Assembly (NCBI GenBank): GCA_037145635.1 | Contig: JBBCXB010000003.1 | Span: 310,001-374,000 of the forward strand | Reading direction: 5' to 3' | DNA from: JAATFS01 sp037145635 | Lineage (GTDB): Bacteria; Pseudomonadota; Gammaproteobacteria; Xanthomonadales; Xanthomonadaceae | DNA length: 64,000 nucleotides | In this document: one piece after another, positions 1 to 9,652 of the stretch | Layout of the letters: every line of letters starts with the position of its first letter | How positions within the stretch are numbered: position 1 is the stretch's first letter | Notes under the pieces: model-generated | Database searches by the model: none | What the model was told of the DNA's origin: nothing | Seen by the model: the letters and a program-made list of their open reading frames with translations, nothing else | Translations under genes and position numbers: made by a program

Positions 1-983
1 GCGTAGAGGATCGCGCCGGCCGCGTCCTGGCGCGTGGTGCGGCCCTGGTCGCAGGCGCGCGCCACCGCGTAGACGTAGGCGCGGCACGCGTTGAGGCCGA
101 CGTACATGTCGGCCAGCTTGGCCTGGATCAGCTGGAAGCTGCCGATCGCCTCGCCGAACTGGCGGCGCTCGTGCACGTAGGGCAGCACCACGTCCATCGC
201 CGCGGCCATCAGCCCGAGCGGGCCGCCGGACAGCACCACCCGCTCGTAGTCCAGGCCGGACATCAGCACCCGCACGCCGCCGCCGACCTCGCCCAGCACG
301 TTCTCGGCCGGCACCTCGCAGTCCTCGAACACCAGCTCGCAGGTGTTGGAGCCGCGCATGCCGAGCTTGTCGAGCTTCTGCGCGGTGGAGAAGCCGGGCA
401 TGCCCTTCTCGACGATGAAGGCGGTGATGCCGCGCGCGCCGGCGGCCGGGTCGGTCTTGGCGTAGACCACCAGCACGTCGGCGTCGGGGCCGTTGGTGAT
501 CCACATCTTGCTGCCGTTGAGCCGGTAGCGGTCGCCGTGCGCCTCGGCGCGCAGCTTCATCGACACCACGTCCGAGCCGGCGCCCGGCTCGCTCATCGCC
601 AGCGCGCCGACCGTCTCGCCGCTGCACAGGCGCGGCAGGTAGCGTTGCTTCTGCGCCTCGCTGGCGTTCTTGCGCAGCTGGTTGAGGCAGAGGTTGGAAT
701 GCGCGCCGTAGGACAGGCCGATCGCGCCGGAGGCGCGCGAGATCTCCTCCATCGCCACCACGTGCGCGAGGTAGCCCATGCCGCTGCCGCCGTAGTCCGG
801 CTCGACGGTGAGGCCGAGCAGGCCGTGCTCGCCCAGCGGACGCCACAGCGCGGCGGGGAACACGTTGTCGTGGTCGGCCTGGGTGGCCAGGGGCGCGATC
901 GCGCTGGCCGCGAAGGCGGCCACGCTCTCGCGCAGCAGGTCGATCTCCTCGCCGAGATCGAAGTTCAGGGACGGCACATGCAT
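1..983 (-). CDS. liuA: Isovaleryl-CoA dehydrogenase, 3' end cut by the window edge
   Basis: FAD-dependent acyl-CoA dehydrogenase of leucine and isovalerate breakdown, oxidising isovaleryl-CoA to 3-methylcrotonyl-CoA. About 327 residues are visible of a family length near 387. It begins MHVPSLNFDLGEEIDLL. Family features in order are the acyl-CoA dehydrogenase signature AMSEPGAGSDVVSMKL, WITNGPDADVLVVYAKTD, and GLDYERVVLSGGPLG. The Glu in DYERVVL sits where isovaleryl-CoA dehydrogenases carry their catalytic base, which is not where most acyl-CoA dehydrogenases have it; this is why I call the isovaleryl subtype. Further liu genes would be expected beyond the left edge. It is divergent from a TetR gene across 136 bp. 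A start six bases further in (GTG, third codon) is possible. Confidence 0.9.
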   Translation of the reverse strand, partial: MHVPSLNFDLGEEIDLLRESVAAFAASAIAPLATQADHDNVFPAALWRPLGEHGLLGLTVEPDYGGSGMGYLAHVVAMEEISRASGAIGLSYGAHSNLCLNQLRKNASEAQKQRYLPRLCSGETVGALAMSEPGAGSDVVSMKLRAEAHGDRYRLNGSKMWITNGPDADVLVVYAKTDPAAGARGITAFIVEKGMPGFSTAQKLDKLGMRGSNTCELVFEDCEVPAENVLGEVGGGVRVLMSGLDYERVVLSGGPLGLMAAAMDVVLPYVHERRQFGEAIGSFQLIQAKLADMYVGLNACRAYVYAVARACDQGRTTRQDAAGAILY

Positions 984-1083
984 GCAGCGGCTCCGCGGTG
1001 GCGACGGGACGCGCCGGGTGGGGAGGGCAGCGGCGCTGCCGCACGGGCGTTTGCGCCAGCCTAGCGGGCTTCGGCAAAGAAGT

Positions 1084-1113
1084 GAATACAAATTCAAAAA
1101 ATGAACATAGAAT
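1084..1113. promoter_or_regulatory. AT-rich nested inverted repeats, candidate TetR operator
   Basis: In a GC-rich background this stretch is almost all A and T. It contains the palindrome TTCA-N5-TGAA at 1093-1105, flanked by outer GAAT and GAATC copies. It lies just before the TetR start codon and in the promoter region shared with the divergent liuA, so it is a natural autoregulatory operator. Binding is inferred. Confidence 0.4.
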
Positions 1114-1119
1114 CAATCC

Positions 1120-1728
1120 ATGGCTTACCGACGCTCGGCATTGATGGAGGAACGGCTGGCCGGCAACCGCGAGCGGATCCTGCTCGCCGCGCGCCGGCTG
1201 GTCGCCGACGGCGGCTACCGCAACGCGCCGGTGACCGCGGTCGCCGCCGCCGCCGGCGTGTCGACCGGGCAGATCTACCGGCATTTCCCGTCCAAGGCCG
1301 AGCTATTCGTCGAGATCCTGAGCGCGGCGGTGAGCTACGAACTGGCGATCCTGCGCGCGATCGCGGCCGAGCCGGCGCCGGCCGCGCAACGGCTGCGGCG
1401 TGCGCTGGAGTCGTTCGTGCGGCGCGCGCTGGCCGGCCCGGGCCTGGCCTACGCCTTCATCGCCGAGCCGGTGGAGCCGGAGGTGGACGCCGAGCGCATC
1501 CGCTGCCGGCGCCTGTTCGGCGAACTGTTCCGCGACCTGCTGGCCGAGGGGATCGCGGCCGGCGAGCTGCCCGCCCAGGACGTGGACGCCGCCGCGGCCT
1601 GCCTGGTTGGGGCGTTCACCGAGGCGCTGGTCGGGCCGATCGCGCCCAGCCGCGGCAGCCCGCGCGACGGCGAGCGGCTGGTGGAATCGATCTGCGGTTT
1701 CTGCCTGCGTGCGGTCGGCGCCGGTTAG
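1120..1728 (+). CDS. TetR/AcrR-family transcriptional regulator
   Basis: A 202-residue one-component repressor. The N-terminal helix-turn-helix is clear (residues about 17-60: RERILLAARRLVADGG, VTAVAAAAGVSTGQIYRHF, PSKAELFVEIL). The C-terminal ligand-binding half is helical and poorly conserved, as usual for the family. It is divergent from the isovaleryl-CoA dehydrogenase gene, so it may control branched-chain acyl-CoA catabolism; liu operons elsewhere often use a MerR-type LiuR, so this role is inferred only. The ATG at 1120 was chosen; a second in-frame ATG eight codons in (1144) would also keep the whole HTH. Confidence 0.8.
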   Translation: MAYRRSALMEERLAGNRERILLAARRLVADGGYRNAPVTAVAAAAGVSTGQIYRHFPSKAELFVEILSAAVSYELAILRAIAAEPAPAAQRLRRALESFVRRALAGPGLAYAFIAEPVEPEVDAERIRCRRLFGELFRDLLAEGIAAGELPAQDVDAAAACLVGAFTEALVGPIAPSRGSPRDGERLVESICGFCLRAVGAG

Positions 1729-1961
1729 GGCGCTCGGTCATGCCGGGGCAGGGGGCCGGGCCTGCAGGGGCCGGCGGCGGGGCGTGATCCAGCACCTGAG
1801 CCGAGGTCCGTTCGAGCCCCGCGCCGGCCGAGCCTTCCGGGTCCGGCCGGCAGGGCCGGCGATTGGGGCGGGCACCGGTTCAGGACCGACGTCCCTCGGC
1901 GTCGCTGCTCACCTGCAGCGCAGGTCCGGGCTGCGCGAGCCGGGACGAAACGTCCCCGGCC

Positions 1962-2294
1962 TCAGGACACCAGCCACAGCACGCCGGCCACCACCGGCGC
2001 CGCCGCGGCGGCCGGCACCAGCGCGTTGGGGCGGTAGGGCAGCAGCCACAGCGCCACCACCACCGCGCCGGCGCTCAGCGTGCCCAGCCACAGCACCGGG
2101 CCGATGCCCCAGCCCCGCGCCGACACACACAGCGCGAACGCCGCGGCGAGCAGCAGCCAGCCGACAATCCGCCACAGCCGCATCCGCTCCGGGCCGGCGC
2201 GGTCCTTGCCGTAGAGTTCCAGCTGGTGCTTCTCCATCGCCAGGCACAGCGCGGTGAAGCCGGAGAAGGCCAGCGCGATCGCGAACAGCGTCAT
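1962..2294 (-). CDS. DUF3325 small inner-membrane protein
   Basis: 110 residues with three or four hydrophobic segments (start MTLFAIALAFSGFTALCLAM, then around residues 43-62, 68-86 and 92-109). DUF3325 proteins accompany PepSY-domain membrane proteins in iron-uptake loci; no biochemical role is established. The ATG overlaps the stop of the upstream PepSY gene by four bases (ATGA), which indicates translational coupling and fixes the start. It is the last gene of the four-gene operon led by the DUF4198 gene. Confidence 0.75.
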   Translation of the reverse strand: MTLFAIALAFSGFTALCLAMEKHQLELYGKDRAGPERMRLWRIVGWLLLAAAFALCVSARGWGIGPVLWLGTLSAGAVVVALWLLPYRPNALVPAAAAAPVVAGVLWLVS

Positions 2295-3919
2295 CGTGCG
2301 CCCTCCTGCGCCGCCACCGGCGGCTTGGCGGCCGGCGCGGCGGACGCCAGCTGGCGCGCACGGCGCTCGGCCGCCGACAGCGGCGGCTGCCAGTGCTGCA
2401 TCCGCCAGCCGGCCACGCCCAGGCATGCGCCCAGGCCCAGGCAGACCAGGTCGACCCCGGCCAGCGCCCAGTTGCCGGCCGGCAGGGTCACGCCCAGGTG
2501 GATGCCGGTGGTGAGCGCATTGAGCAGCGGGATGCCGGCGAACAGCAGCGCGCCGGCGTACAGCTGCCAGGCCCACATCGCGCGGCGCGGCCACACGAAG
2601 GCGGCGAGCAGCGCCGCGCCCCAGGCCCAGAAGAACAGGTTCTCCTCGGCATCGATGCGGTCGGCGATGCCCACCGGCACCAGCCGGTTGGCCCAGAAGA
2701 ACGTGGCGAAGGCGATCGGCAGCCCGGCCACCGTGCCGATGTTCAACGCGTCCACCAGGCGCAGGCCGAAGCCGATGCGGCCGGCCTTCTGGTGCTTGGG
2801 CCGCTCCTTCACCGCCCACAGCACCACGCCGCTGGCCACCATCAGGCAGCCGAGCAGGCCGGAGCCGAAGAACAGCAGGCGCAGGAAGGCGTTGGCGAAA
2901 CCGGCGGTGTGCAGGCCGTACATCACGCCGCGCGTCTCGCTGGCGCCGCCGGGGGCGCCGCTGCGGCGCATCAGCTGGCCGCCGACGCCATCGAACAGCA
3001 TCGACGGCGCGTCGATCGACAGCGAGGCCGCGCGCTGGATCACCGCCACCGAGGCGTGGGCGTCGTTGGGATGGTTGACCGCCACGCTGGCCACGTCGGC
3101 CCCGTTCCAGTCGCGGCGCGCGCGCTGCACCAGCTGTTCCAGCGGCAGCAGCGTGGCCGGCGTGCCCACGGCCGGGCGGGTGTCGGCGACGCGGTTGGCG
3201 GCCTCGTCGTAGAAGCGCATCTCGTCGTCCGGGTAGGCCGCCTTGATGCCCCACGGCAGGTACATGAACATCAGCGTGACGATGCCGGTGTAGGTGATCA
3301 TCGCGTGGTACGGCAGCGCCAGCACCGCGCTGACGTTGTGGAAGTCCAGCCACGAGCGCTGGCCCTTGCCCGGGCGGAAGGTGAAGAAGTCCTTGAAGAT
3401 CTTCTTGTGGGTGATCACGCCGCTGATGATCGCCACCAGCATGAACATCGCGCAGAAGCCGACGATGTAGCGCGCCCAGATCGCCGGCAGGTAGTGCAGG
3501 TCGAAGTGCAGGCGGTAGAAGAAGTCGCCGCCGCGGGTCTCGCGTGCGGCGACGTCGTCGCCGGTGGCCGGGTCGAGGGTGGCGTTGCCGTACATCTCGC
3601 GCCGGCTGGCCGGTGGCTGGCCGGCCGCCGGCGCCGGATTGAGCCAGTACATCACCAGCACCGGGTTGCGTTCGTCGGGCAGGGTGATGTTCCAGTTCTG
3701 CGCGTCGGGCGCATGCGCCTGCAGGTAGCGCTCGGCGCTGCGCAGCGCCACCTCGGCGCTCACCGGCGTGGTCGGCAGCTCCGGCCGCATCCAGCGGGTG
3801 ATCTCGTCGCGGTAGTAGCTGGCGGTGCCGCCCATGAAGATCAGCAGCAGCAGCCAGCCGACCAGCAGGCCGGTCCAGGTGTGCAGCCACGCCATCGATT
3901 GCCGGAAGCCCTGCTTCAT
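2291..3919 (-). CDS. PepSY-associated transmembrane protein (iron-uptake associated)
   Basis: About 542 residues. It begins MKQGFRQSMAWLHTWTGLLVGW, the typical PepSY_TM opening (tryptophan/histidine-rich amphipathic stretch followed by a helix), then a large periplasmic part (residues about 45-190), further helices near 205-230, 255-275, 370-395 and several at the C-terminus. Related proteins (FegB/PiuB-like) are inner-membrane components of siderophore or haem iron use, possibly ferric reductases; histidines beside the helices would fit haem ligation. A TTG three codons upstream (3928) could extend it, but the ATG at 3919 is preferred. Its stop overlaps the next gene by four bases. Confidence 0.75.
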   Translation of the reverse strand: MKQGFRQSMAWLHTWTGLLVGWLLLLIFMGGTASYYRDEITRWMRPELPTTPVSAEVALRSAERYLQAHAPDAQNWNITLPDERNPVLVMYWLNPAPAAGQPPASRREMYGNATLDPATGDDVAARETRGGDFFYRLHFDLHYLPAIWARYIVGFCAMFMLVAIISGVITHKKIFKDFFTFRPGKGQRSWLDFHNVSAVLALPYHAMITYTGIVTLMFMYLPWGIKAAYPDDEMRFYDEAANRVADTRPAVGTPATLLPLEQLVQRARRDWNGADVASVAVNHPNDAHASVAVIQRAASLSIDAPSMLFDGVGGQLMRRSGAPGGASETRGVMYGLHTAGFANAFLRLLFFGSGLLGCLMVASGVVLWAVKERPKHQKAGRIGFGLRLVDALNIGTVAGLPIAFATFFWANRLVPVGIADRIDAEENLFFWAWGAALLAAFVWPRRAMWAWQLYAGALLFAGIPLLNALTTGIHLGVTLPAGNWALAGVDLVCLGLGACLGVAGWRMQHWQPPLSAAERRARQLASAAPAAKPPVAAQEGAR

Positions 3920-3986
3920 GGCGCGCAATCCCCTGGGCCGCGCTGCGCACGGCCACGCGAGGGCAGACGGCGATACCGGGGCGGCT

Positions 3987-4328
3987 TCATGCGCCGCCCC
4001 GCTGCAGCAGCGCGACGATGCCGAACATCAGCAGTGCCGGCCCGGCGATGCCCAGCCACGCACGCCACGCGCTGGCGCTGGCGAAGGCCCACAGCGCGGC
4101 GCAGGCGCACACCGCGATGCCGCTCATCATGCCGGTCAGCACCGCCTCGCTGGGCGCCATCGGCAGCGCCAGCGACATCAGCACGGTGGTCGCGCTGGCC
4201 AGCGCATAGCCGCCGAAGATCGCCGCGCAGGTGCGCGACAGCACGCCCAGCCACGGGCGCCGGAACCACGGCAATCGAGCCGCGGTGCGGCTGGCCGCGG
4301 CCGGCGCGGATGGGGCGGAGGCGCTCAT
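3987..4328 (-). CDS. DUF3649 small inner-membrane protein
   Basis: 113 residues. A proline/alanine-rich cytoplasmic N-terminus is followed by three hydrophobic segments (around residues 34-54, 62-82, 88-108). DUF3649 members are found with DUF3325 and PepSY proteins in iron-regulated clusters downstream of siderophore-receptor genes; function unknown. It sits between the DUF4198 gene (36 bp away) and the PepSY gene (67 bp away), all on the minus strand, so one transcript is likely. Confidence 0.7.
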   Translation of the reverse strand: MSASAPSAPAAASRTAARLPWFRRPWLGVLSRTCAAIFGGYALASATTVLMSLALPMAPSEAVLTGMMSGIAVCACAALWAFASASAWRAWLGIAGPALLMFGIVALLQRGGA

Positions 4329-4364
4329 CGCGGCGCTGCGGTACGGAGGCCGGACACGTTGCGG

Positions 4365-5009
4365 TCACTCGGCCTGGAAGGTCAGCGTGCTGATGTGGTG
4401 CATCAGCGCCACCGGCTGCCCGGCGATCTGCCGCTGCACCGGCTCCTTGTGGCTGACCACCACGATGTGCCGGCCCGGGCGCAGCGCCGGCAGCGTCAGC
4501 CGGCCGCGGGCGTCGGCCTTGAGCTGCTTCTGCCACTTCTGCGGGTCGATCACGGTCACCTCGGCGCCGGCCAGCGGCTTGTTCCGGTACAGCACGGTGA
4601 GTTCGCCGCTGCCCGGCCGCTGCGGCACCAGCTCGAAGTCGAGCCGGGGGGTGGTGCTGGCACGCCCGGCACGGGCGTAGTAGGTCACCGACTCGTAACT
4701 GCCGTTCTCGCCCTTCCAGGGCTCGAACACCTGGTCGTCGAACAGCCAGGCATCGCCTTCGCCGGGCAGCGCTGCCTGCAGGTGGTCGCCGCTGCGCTGC
4801 GGCTTGCCGGCGCTGGCGGTGGCGCCGAACACCCGGGGCGCCACTACGCGCTTGAGCTCGTCCTCGCCCTGCGCGGCCGGCGCTTCGGCGGGCTCGCCGA
4901 AGTAGATCCGCACCGGGCCGACCGCATCGCGTTCGATCCAGATCTCGTGCGCCTGGGCGGAGACGCTCAGGCACGACAGCGCCAGGCAGGACAGCAGCAG
5001 GGATTTCAT
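4365..5009 (-). CDS. DUF4198 exported protein, first gene of the iron operon
   Basis: 214 residues with a Sec signal peptide ending at AQA (MKSLLLSCLALSCLSVSAQA) and the mature start HEIWIERD, typical of DUF4198 periplasmic proteins. The C-terminal half is an Ig-like/carboxypeptidase-regulatory fold (GAEVTVIDPQKWQKQLKADA, GRHIVVVSHKE). DUF4198 members occur in nickel and iron transport loci and are presumed to act in periplasmic metal handling. A Fur-box-like site about 100 bp upstream and the three downstream membrane genes support an iron role here. Confidence 0.7.
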   Translation of the reverse strand: MKSLLLSCLALSCLSVSAQAHEIWIERDAVGPVRIYFGEPAEAPAAQGEDELKRVVAPRVFGATASAGKPQRSGDHLQAALPGEGDAWLFDDQVFEPWKGENGSYESVTYYARAGRASTTPRLDFELVPQRPGSGELTVLYRNKPLAGAEVTVIDPQKWQKQLKADARGRLTLPALRPGRHIVVVSHKEPVQRQIAGQPVALMHHISTLTFQAE

Positions 5010-5106
5010 CGGATCACCTCGTCGGGAGTCAGGATGGGAGACGGCCGCTGGCGACGGCACCGGCCCGCCATCGACCGGTGCGCCCCGGATTGCCCGTGCA
5101 CTTGTT

Positions 5107-5125
5107 GGGAATGATACGCATTTTC
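5107..5125. promoter_or_regulatory. Fur-box-like site
   Basis: The 19-mer matches the classical Fur consensus (three GATAAT-type hexamer units) at 14 of 19 positions, with core AATGAT-ACG-CATT. It lies 98 bp upstream of the DUF4198 start in an otherwise GC-rich stretch. It predicts iron repression of the DUF4198-DUF3649-PepSY-DUF3325 operon. The divergent cytochrome gene starts about 200 bp away and is less likely to be a target. Confidence 0.6.
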
Positions 5126-5329
5126 CGGCATGGAGAGAAACGCAGGGCATGCGGCGTTGCGGCAAAAACCGGAGGCCGCGCGGCGGCGCGACCAAGCCTG
5201 CGCCAGCCCGGGCGCGGCCCTGCGCCAGGCGCATCGCGATCGGCGCCGGCGCGCGCCGGCAGGGCCGAAACTGTGCTCTATACTCGCCCGCGTAGCGAAG
5301 GTCCTCGACCAACAGCCAGGAGTGGGCGC

Positions 5330-5848
5330 GTGCGGAATTACGACCTGGAGTTCCTGAAGAAGTTTTCGATGGTGATCGGCCTGCTCGTCATCATCACCCT
5401 GGCGCTGATCGCCTTCGCGGCCTACCTGCAGAGCTCCCTTCCCGACGAAGTCTCGCCGAGCGCCGCCAAGCGCCAGCAGCAGCGCATCGCGCCGGCCGGG
5501 GCGGTGTACGCCGGCAGCACCGGCGCCGCCGCCCAGGCCGCCGCGCAGGCGGCGGCGCTGGCCCAGGCCGCCTCCCAGGTCGCCTACGGCGGCAGCACCG
5601 ACGGCAAGACCATCTTCGACAACCTCTGCACCGCCTGCCACACCAACGGCGTGGGCATGGCGCCGACGCTCGACCACGCGCACTGGGACAAGCGCATCGC
5701 CCAGGGCAAGGACACGCTCTACAAGCACGCGCTGGAGGGCTACACCGGGCCCGATGGTGGCATCATGCCGCCCAAGGGGGGCAATCCGGCACTGACCGAA
5801 GAGCAGGTGCGCGCGACGGTCGACTGGATGCTCTCCAACCTGAAATAG
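5330..5848 (+). CDS. Membrane-anchored c-type cytochrome (c5 family)
   Basis: 172 residues from a GTG start preceded by AGGAG at a good distance. One N-terminal transmembrane helix (residues about 13-33) anchors it to the inner membrane. An alanine/glutamine-rich linker (60-85) follows, then a single haem domain with CTACH at residues 100-104 and a methionine in MPPKGG near 146 as likely sixth ligand. It is a periplasm-facing electron carrier, probably delivering electrons to terminal oxidases. An upstream in-frame extension exists but lacks a ribosome site and would put a basic stretch before the anchor. Confidence 0.8.
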   Translation: MRNYDLEFLKKFSMVIGLLVIITLALIAFAAYLQSSLPDEVSPSAAKRQQQRIAPAGAVYAGSTGAAAQAAAQAAALAQAASQVAYGGSTDGKTIFDNLCTACHTNGVGMAPTLDHAHWDKRIAQGKDTLYKHALEGYTGPDGGIMPPKGGNPALTEEQVRATVDWMLSNLK

Positions 5849-5937
5849 TCGGGCCGTACCGTGACCGCCACGCGCCGCCTTCCGGGCGGCGCTTTGCGTT
5901 GCGGACCGGCGCGGCGCTTCTCCCGTTCTGGAGTGCA

Positions 5938-7635
<1,698 letters not shown>

Positions 7636-7668
7636 GGCGCGCGCTGCGCTGCCCGGGGTGACGACCGG

Positions 7669-7700
7669 GACGGGGACCGTGGTGCGGCGCGGTCCCCGTC
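7669..7700. terminator. Perfect-stem hairpin between convergent genes
   Basis: GACGGGGACC (7669-7678) pairs with GGTCCCCGTC (7691-7700) around a 12-nt loop. It lies between the stops of the nuclease (+) and MerC (-) genes and may serve both strands. No strong U-tract is visible on either side. Confidence 0.55.
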
Positions 7701-7762
7701 GGCCCGGGTCGCGCCGATCCCCGCGGCCTCGCCGGGGCCGGCGCGGCGCGTTCGCCGGGCCG

Positions 7763-8143
7763 TCAGGCGTGGCGGTGCCGGCGCCGGCCGGCGTTCCACA
7801 GGTGCGCGCCGGCCAGCAGCAGGCTGCCGCTCACGGTGAGCGGTGTCTCGGCCGCCTCGCTCGGCCAGGCGAGCGCGCCCAGCAACAGGCCGAGCAGGCC
7901 GATGGCGGCCATCAGCCACAGCGCCGGCGGCAGCGCGCGCTGCCGGTGCGAGCGCCATAGCGCATACCCGGCAAGCGGCGCGGCCAGCGCCACGAACAGC
8001 CCGTGGACCCACTCGGCCTGGCTCCAGGCCGCGAACAGCGGCAGCAGCGACGCCAGCAGCGGCAGCGCCAGGCAGTGGACCAGACACAGGCCCGACAACG
8101 CGACGGCCGAGGCATCGAACAGGGCGGCGGGGGACGACTTCAT
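7763..8143 (-). CDS. MerC-domain membrane protein
   Basis: 126 residues with four hydrophobic segments (around residues 8-36, 44-60, 75-95, 100-112). The motif LCLVHCLALPLL in the first helix is the MerC paired-cysteine signature used for metal passage in mercury importers. The C-terminus RRRHRHA is basic and histidine-containing. It is divergent from the zinc-type CobW GTPase gene over 63 bp holding a Zur-box-like palindrome, so in this genome it is more likely zinc- than mercury-linked; that is inference from context. The start at 8143 was chosen over an upstream in-frame TTG/ATG that would lie inside the palindrome. Confidence 0.7.
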   Translation of the reverse strand: MKSSPAALFDASAVALSGLCLVHCLALPLLASLLPLFAAWSQAEWVHGLFVALAAPLAGYALWRSHRQRALPPALWLMAAIGLLGLLLGALAWPSEAAETPLTVSGSLLLAGAHLWNAGRRRHRHA

Positions 8144-8161
8144 GGCAGGCTCCGGGACGGT

Positions 8162-8180
8162 ATTGTTATATAGTAACAAT
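8162..8180. promoter_or_regulatory. Zur-box-like palindrome shared by merC and cobW genes
   Basis: ATTGTTA-N5-TAACAAT is a perfect 7-bp inverted repeat with a TATAG centre. It resembles Zur operators, which contain GTTAT...ATAAC. It sits 19 bp before the MerC start and 26 bp before the CobW start. It predicts repression of both genes in zinc-replete cells. Confidence 0.6.
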
Positions 8181-8206
8181 CAAATCCCCGTCCGACCATC
8201 CTCGTC

Positions 8207-9535
8207 ATGACCCCGATCTCCGCGCGTACCGATTCCCGCCTTCCCGTCACCGTGCTGTCCGGCTTCCTCGGCGCCGGCAAGACCACCCTGCTCAACCGCC
8301 TGCTGCACAACCGCGAGGGCCTGCGGGTGGCGGTGATCGTCAACGACATGAGCGAGGTCAACATCGACGCGGCGCTGGTGCGCGATGGCGGCGCCGCGCT
8401 CAGCCGCACCGAGGAGACGCTGGTGGAATTCAGCAACGGCTGCATCTGCTGCACGCTGCGCGACGACCTGCTGCAGGAAGTGCGGCGGCTGGCGCTGGAA
8501 CGGCGCTACGACTACCTGCTGATCGAATCGACCGGCATCGCCGAACCGATGCCGGTGGCCGCCACCTTCGCGGTCCGCGACGCGGACGGCTTCAGCCTGG
8601 CCGATATCGCGCGGCTGGACACGCTGGTCACGGTGGTCGACGGCGAGCGCTTCCTGGAGGACTTCGGCTCGGCCGCCACCCTGGCCGAACACGGCCAGCA
8701 GGCCGGCCCCGACGACGCGCGCGGGGTGGTGGACCTGCTCGGCGAGCAGGTCGAGTTCGCCAACGTGATCGTGATCAGCAAGTGCGACCGCATCGATCCT
8801 GCCCGCCAGGACCGCATCCGCGCGGTGCTGCGCGCCCTCAACCGCGATGCCCGGATCGTGGCGTCGCGGCACGGCGACGTGCCGCTGTCGGTCCTGCTCG
8901 ACACCGGCCGTTTCGACTTCACCCGCGCGCAGCTCGCGCCCGGCTGGATGCAGGCGCTGCGCGGCGAGCACACGCCCGAGACCGAGGAATACGGCATCAC
9001 CAGCTTCGTCTACCGCGCGCAGCGCCCGTTCCACCCGCTGCGCTTCGGCCGGCTGCTGCACGAGGGGCTGCCGCAGGTGATCCGCAGCAAGGGCTTCTTC
9101 TGGCTGGCCAGCCGCATGGACTGGGTGGGCGAGCTGTCCAGCGTCGGCGGCGCCACCCGGACCCAGGCCGCCGGCTTCTGGCATGCGGCGCGGCATCGCC
9201 TCGACGCGCCGGCCGACGTGCCGCCGCATGTCCCCGGCATGACCCCGCTGCCGTACACCGACGCCGGCTGGCAGCGCCAGCAGACCGCGTGCTGGACCGC
9301 ACCGATGCCCTCGCTGGCCGAGGTGGGCGACCCCGGCGAGCACGCCGCGATGCAGCGGCTGTGGCATCCGCTGTGGGGCGACCGCCGCCAGGAGCTGGCG
9401 GTCATCGGCGTGCAGCTGGACGAGGAGCGCACCCGCGCGCATCTGGACGCCTGCCTGCTGACCGGCCCGGAGCTGCGCCAGGGACCGCTGCGGTGGCACG
9501 CCTGGGCCGATCCGTTCCCGCGTTGGCAGCGCTAG
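8207..9535 (+). CDS. CobW/COG0523 GTPase, zinc metallochaperone type
   Basis: 442 residues. G3E GTPase fold with Walker A GFLGAGKTT (19-27), the metal-binding CXCC motif in SNGCICCTLRDDL (Cys79-Cys82), LIESTGIAEP, VVDGERFL and the base-recognition ISKCD. The C-terminal CobW_C domain (from about residue 260: EYGITSFVYRAQRPFHPLRF) is present. COG0523 proteins deliver zinc or other metals to client enzymes. The Zur-box-like palindrome upstream and the absence of cobalamin or nitrile hydratase genes nearby argue for the zinc-starvation (ZigA/ZagA-like) group. Length is normal. Confidence 0.8.
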   Translation: MTPISARTDSRLPVTVLSGFLGAGKTTLLNRLLHNREGLRVAVIVNDMSEVNIDAALVRDGGAALSRTEETLVEFSNGCICCTLRDDLLQEVRRLALERRYDYLLIESTGIAEPMPVAATFAVRDADGFSLADIARLDTLVTVVDGERFLEDFGSAATLAEHGQQAGPDDARGVVDLLGEQVEFANVIVISKCDRIDPARQDRIRAVLRALNRDARIVASRHGDVPLSVLLDTGRFDFTRAQLAPGWMQALRGEHTPETEEYGITSFVYRAQRPFHPLRFGRLLHEGLPQVIRSKGFFWLASRMDWVGELSSVGGATRTQAAGFWHAARHRLDAPADVPPHVPGMTPLPYTDAGWQRQQTACWTAPMPSLAEVGDPGEHAAMQRLWHPLWGDRRQELAVIGVQLDEERTRAHLDACLLTGPELRQGPLRWHAWADPFPRWQR

Positions 9536-9652
9536 CCGGGCGGACGGCGCGGGCGCTTTCGGGCGCGCGCCGCGCCACCGCCGCCGTGCCTTGCTGCTTC
9601 GGCCGCCCGGACCCGGGCGCCGGTCGCGGACCTGGCGCCGCGGGCGACGCCG

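Noticed and set aside
171..1064. Long plus-strand reading frame opposite liuA
   Set aside because: Composition is low-complexity His/Arg/Ala, typical of the antisense frame of a GC-rich gene; the minus strand encodes a clear acyl-CoA dehydrogenase.
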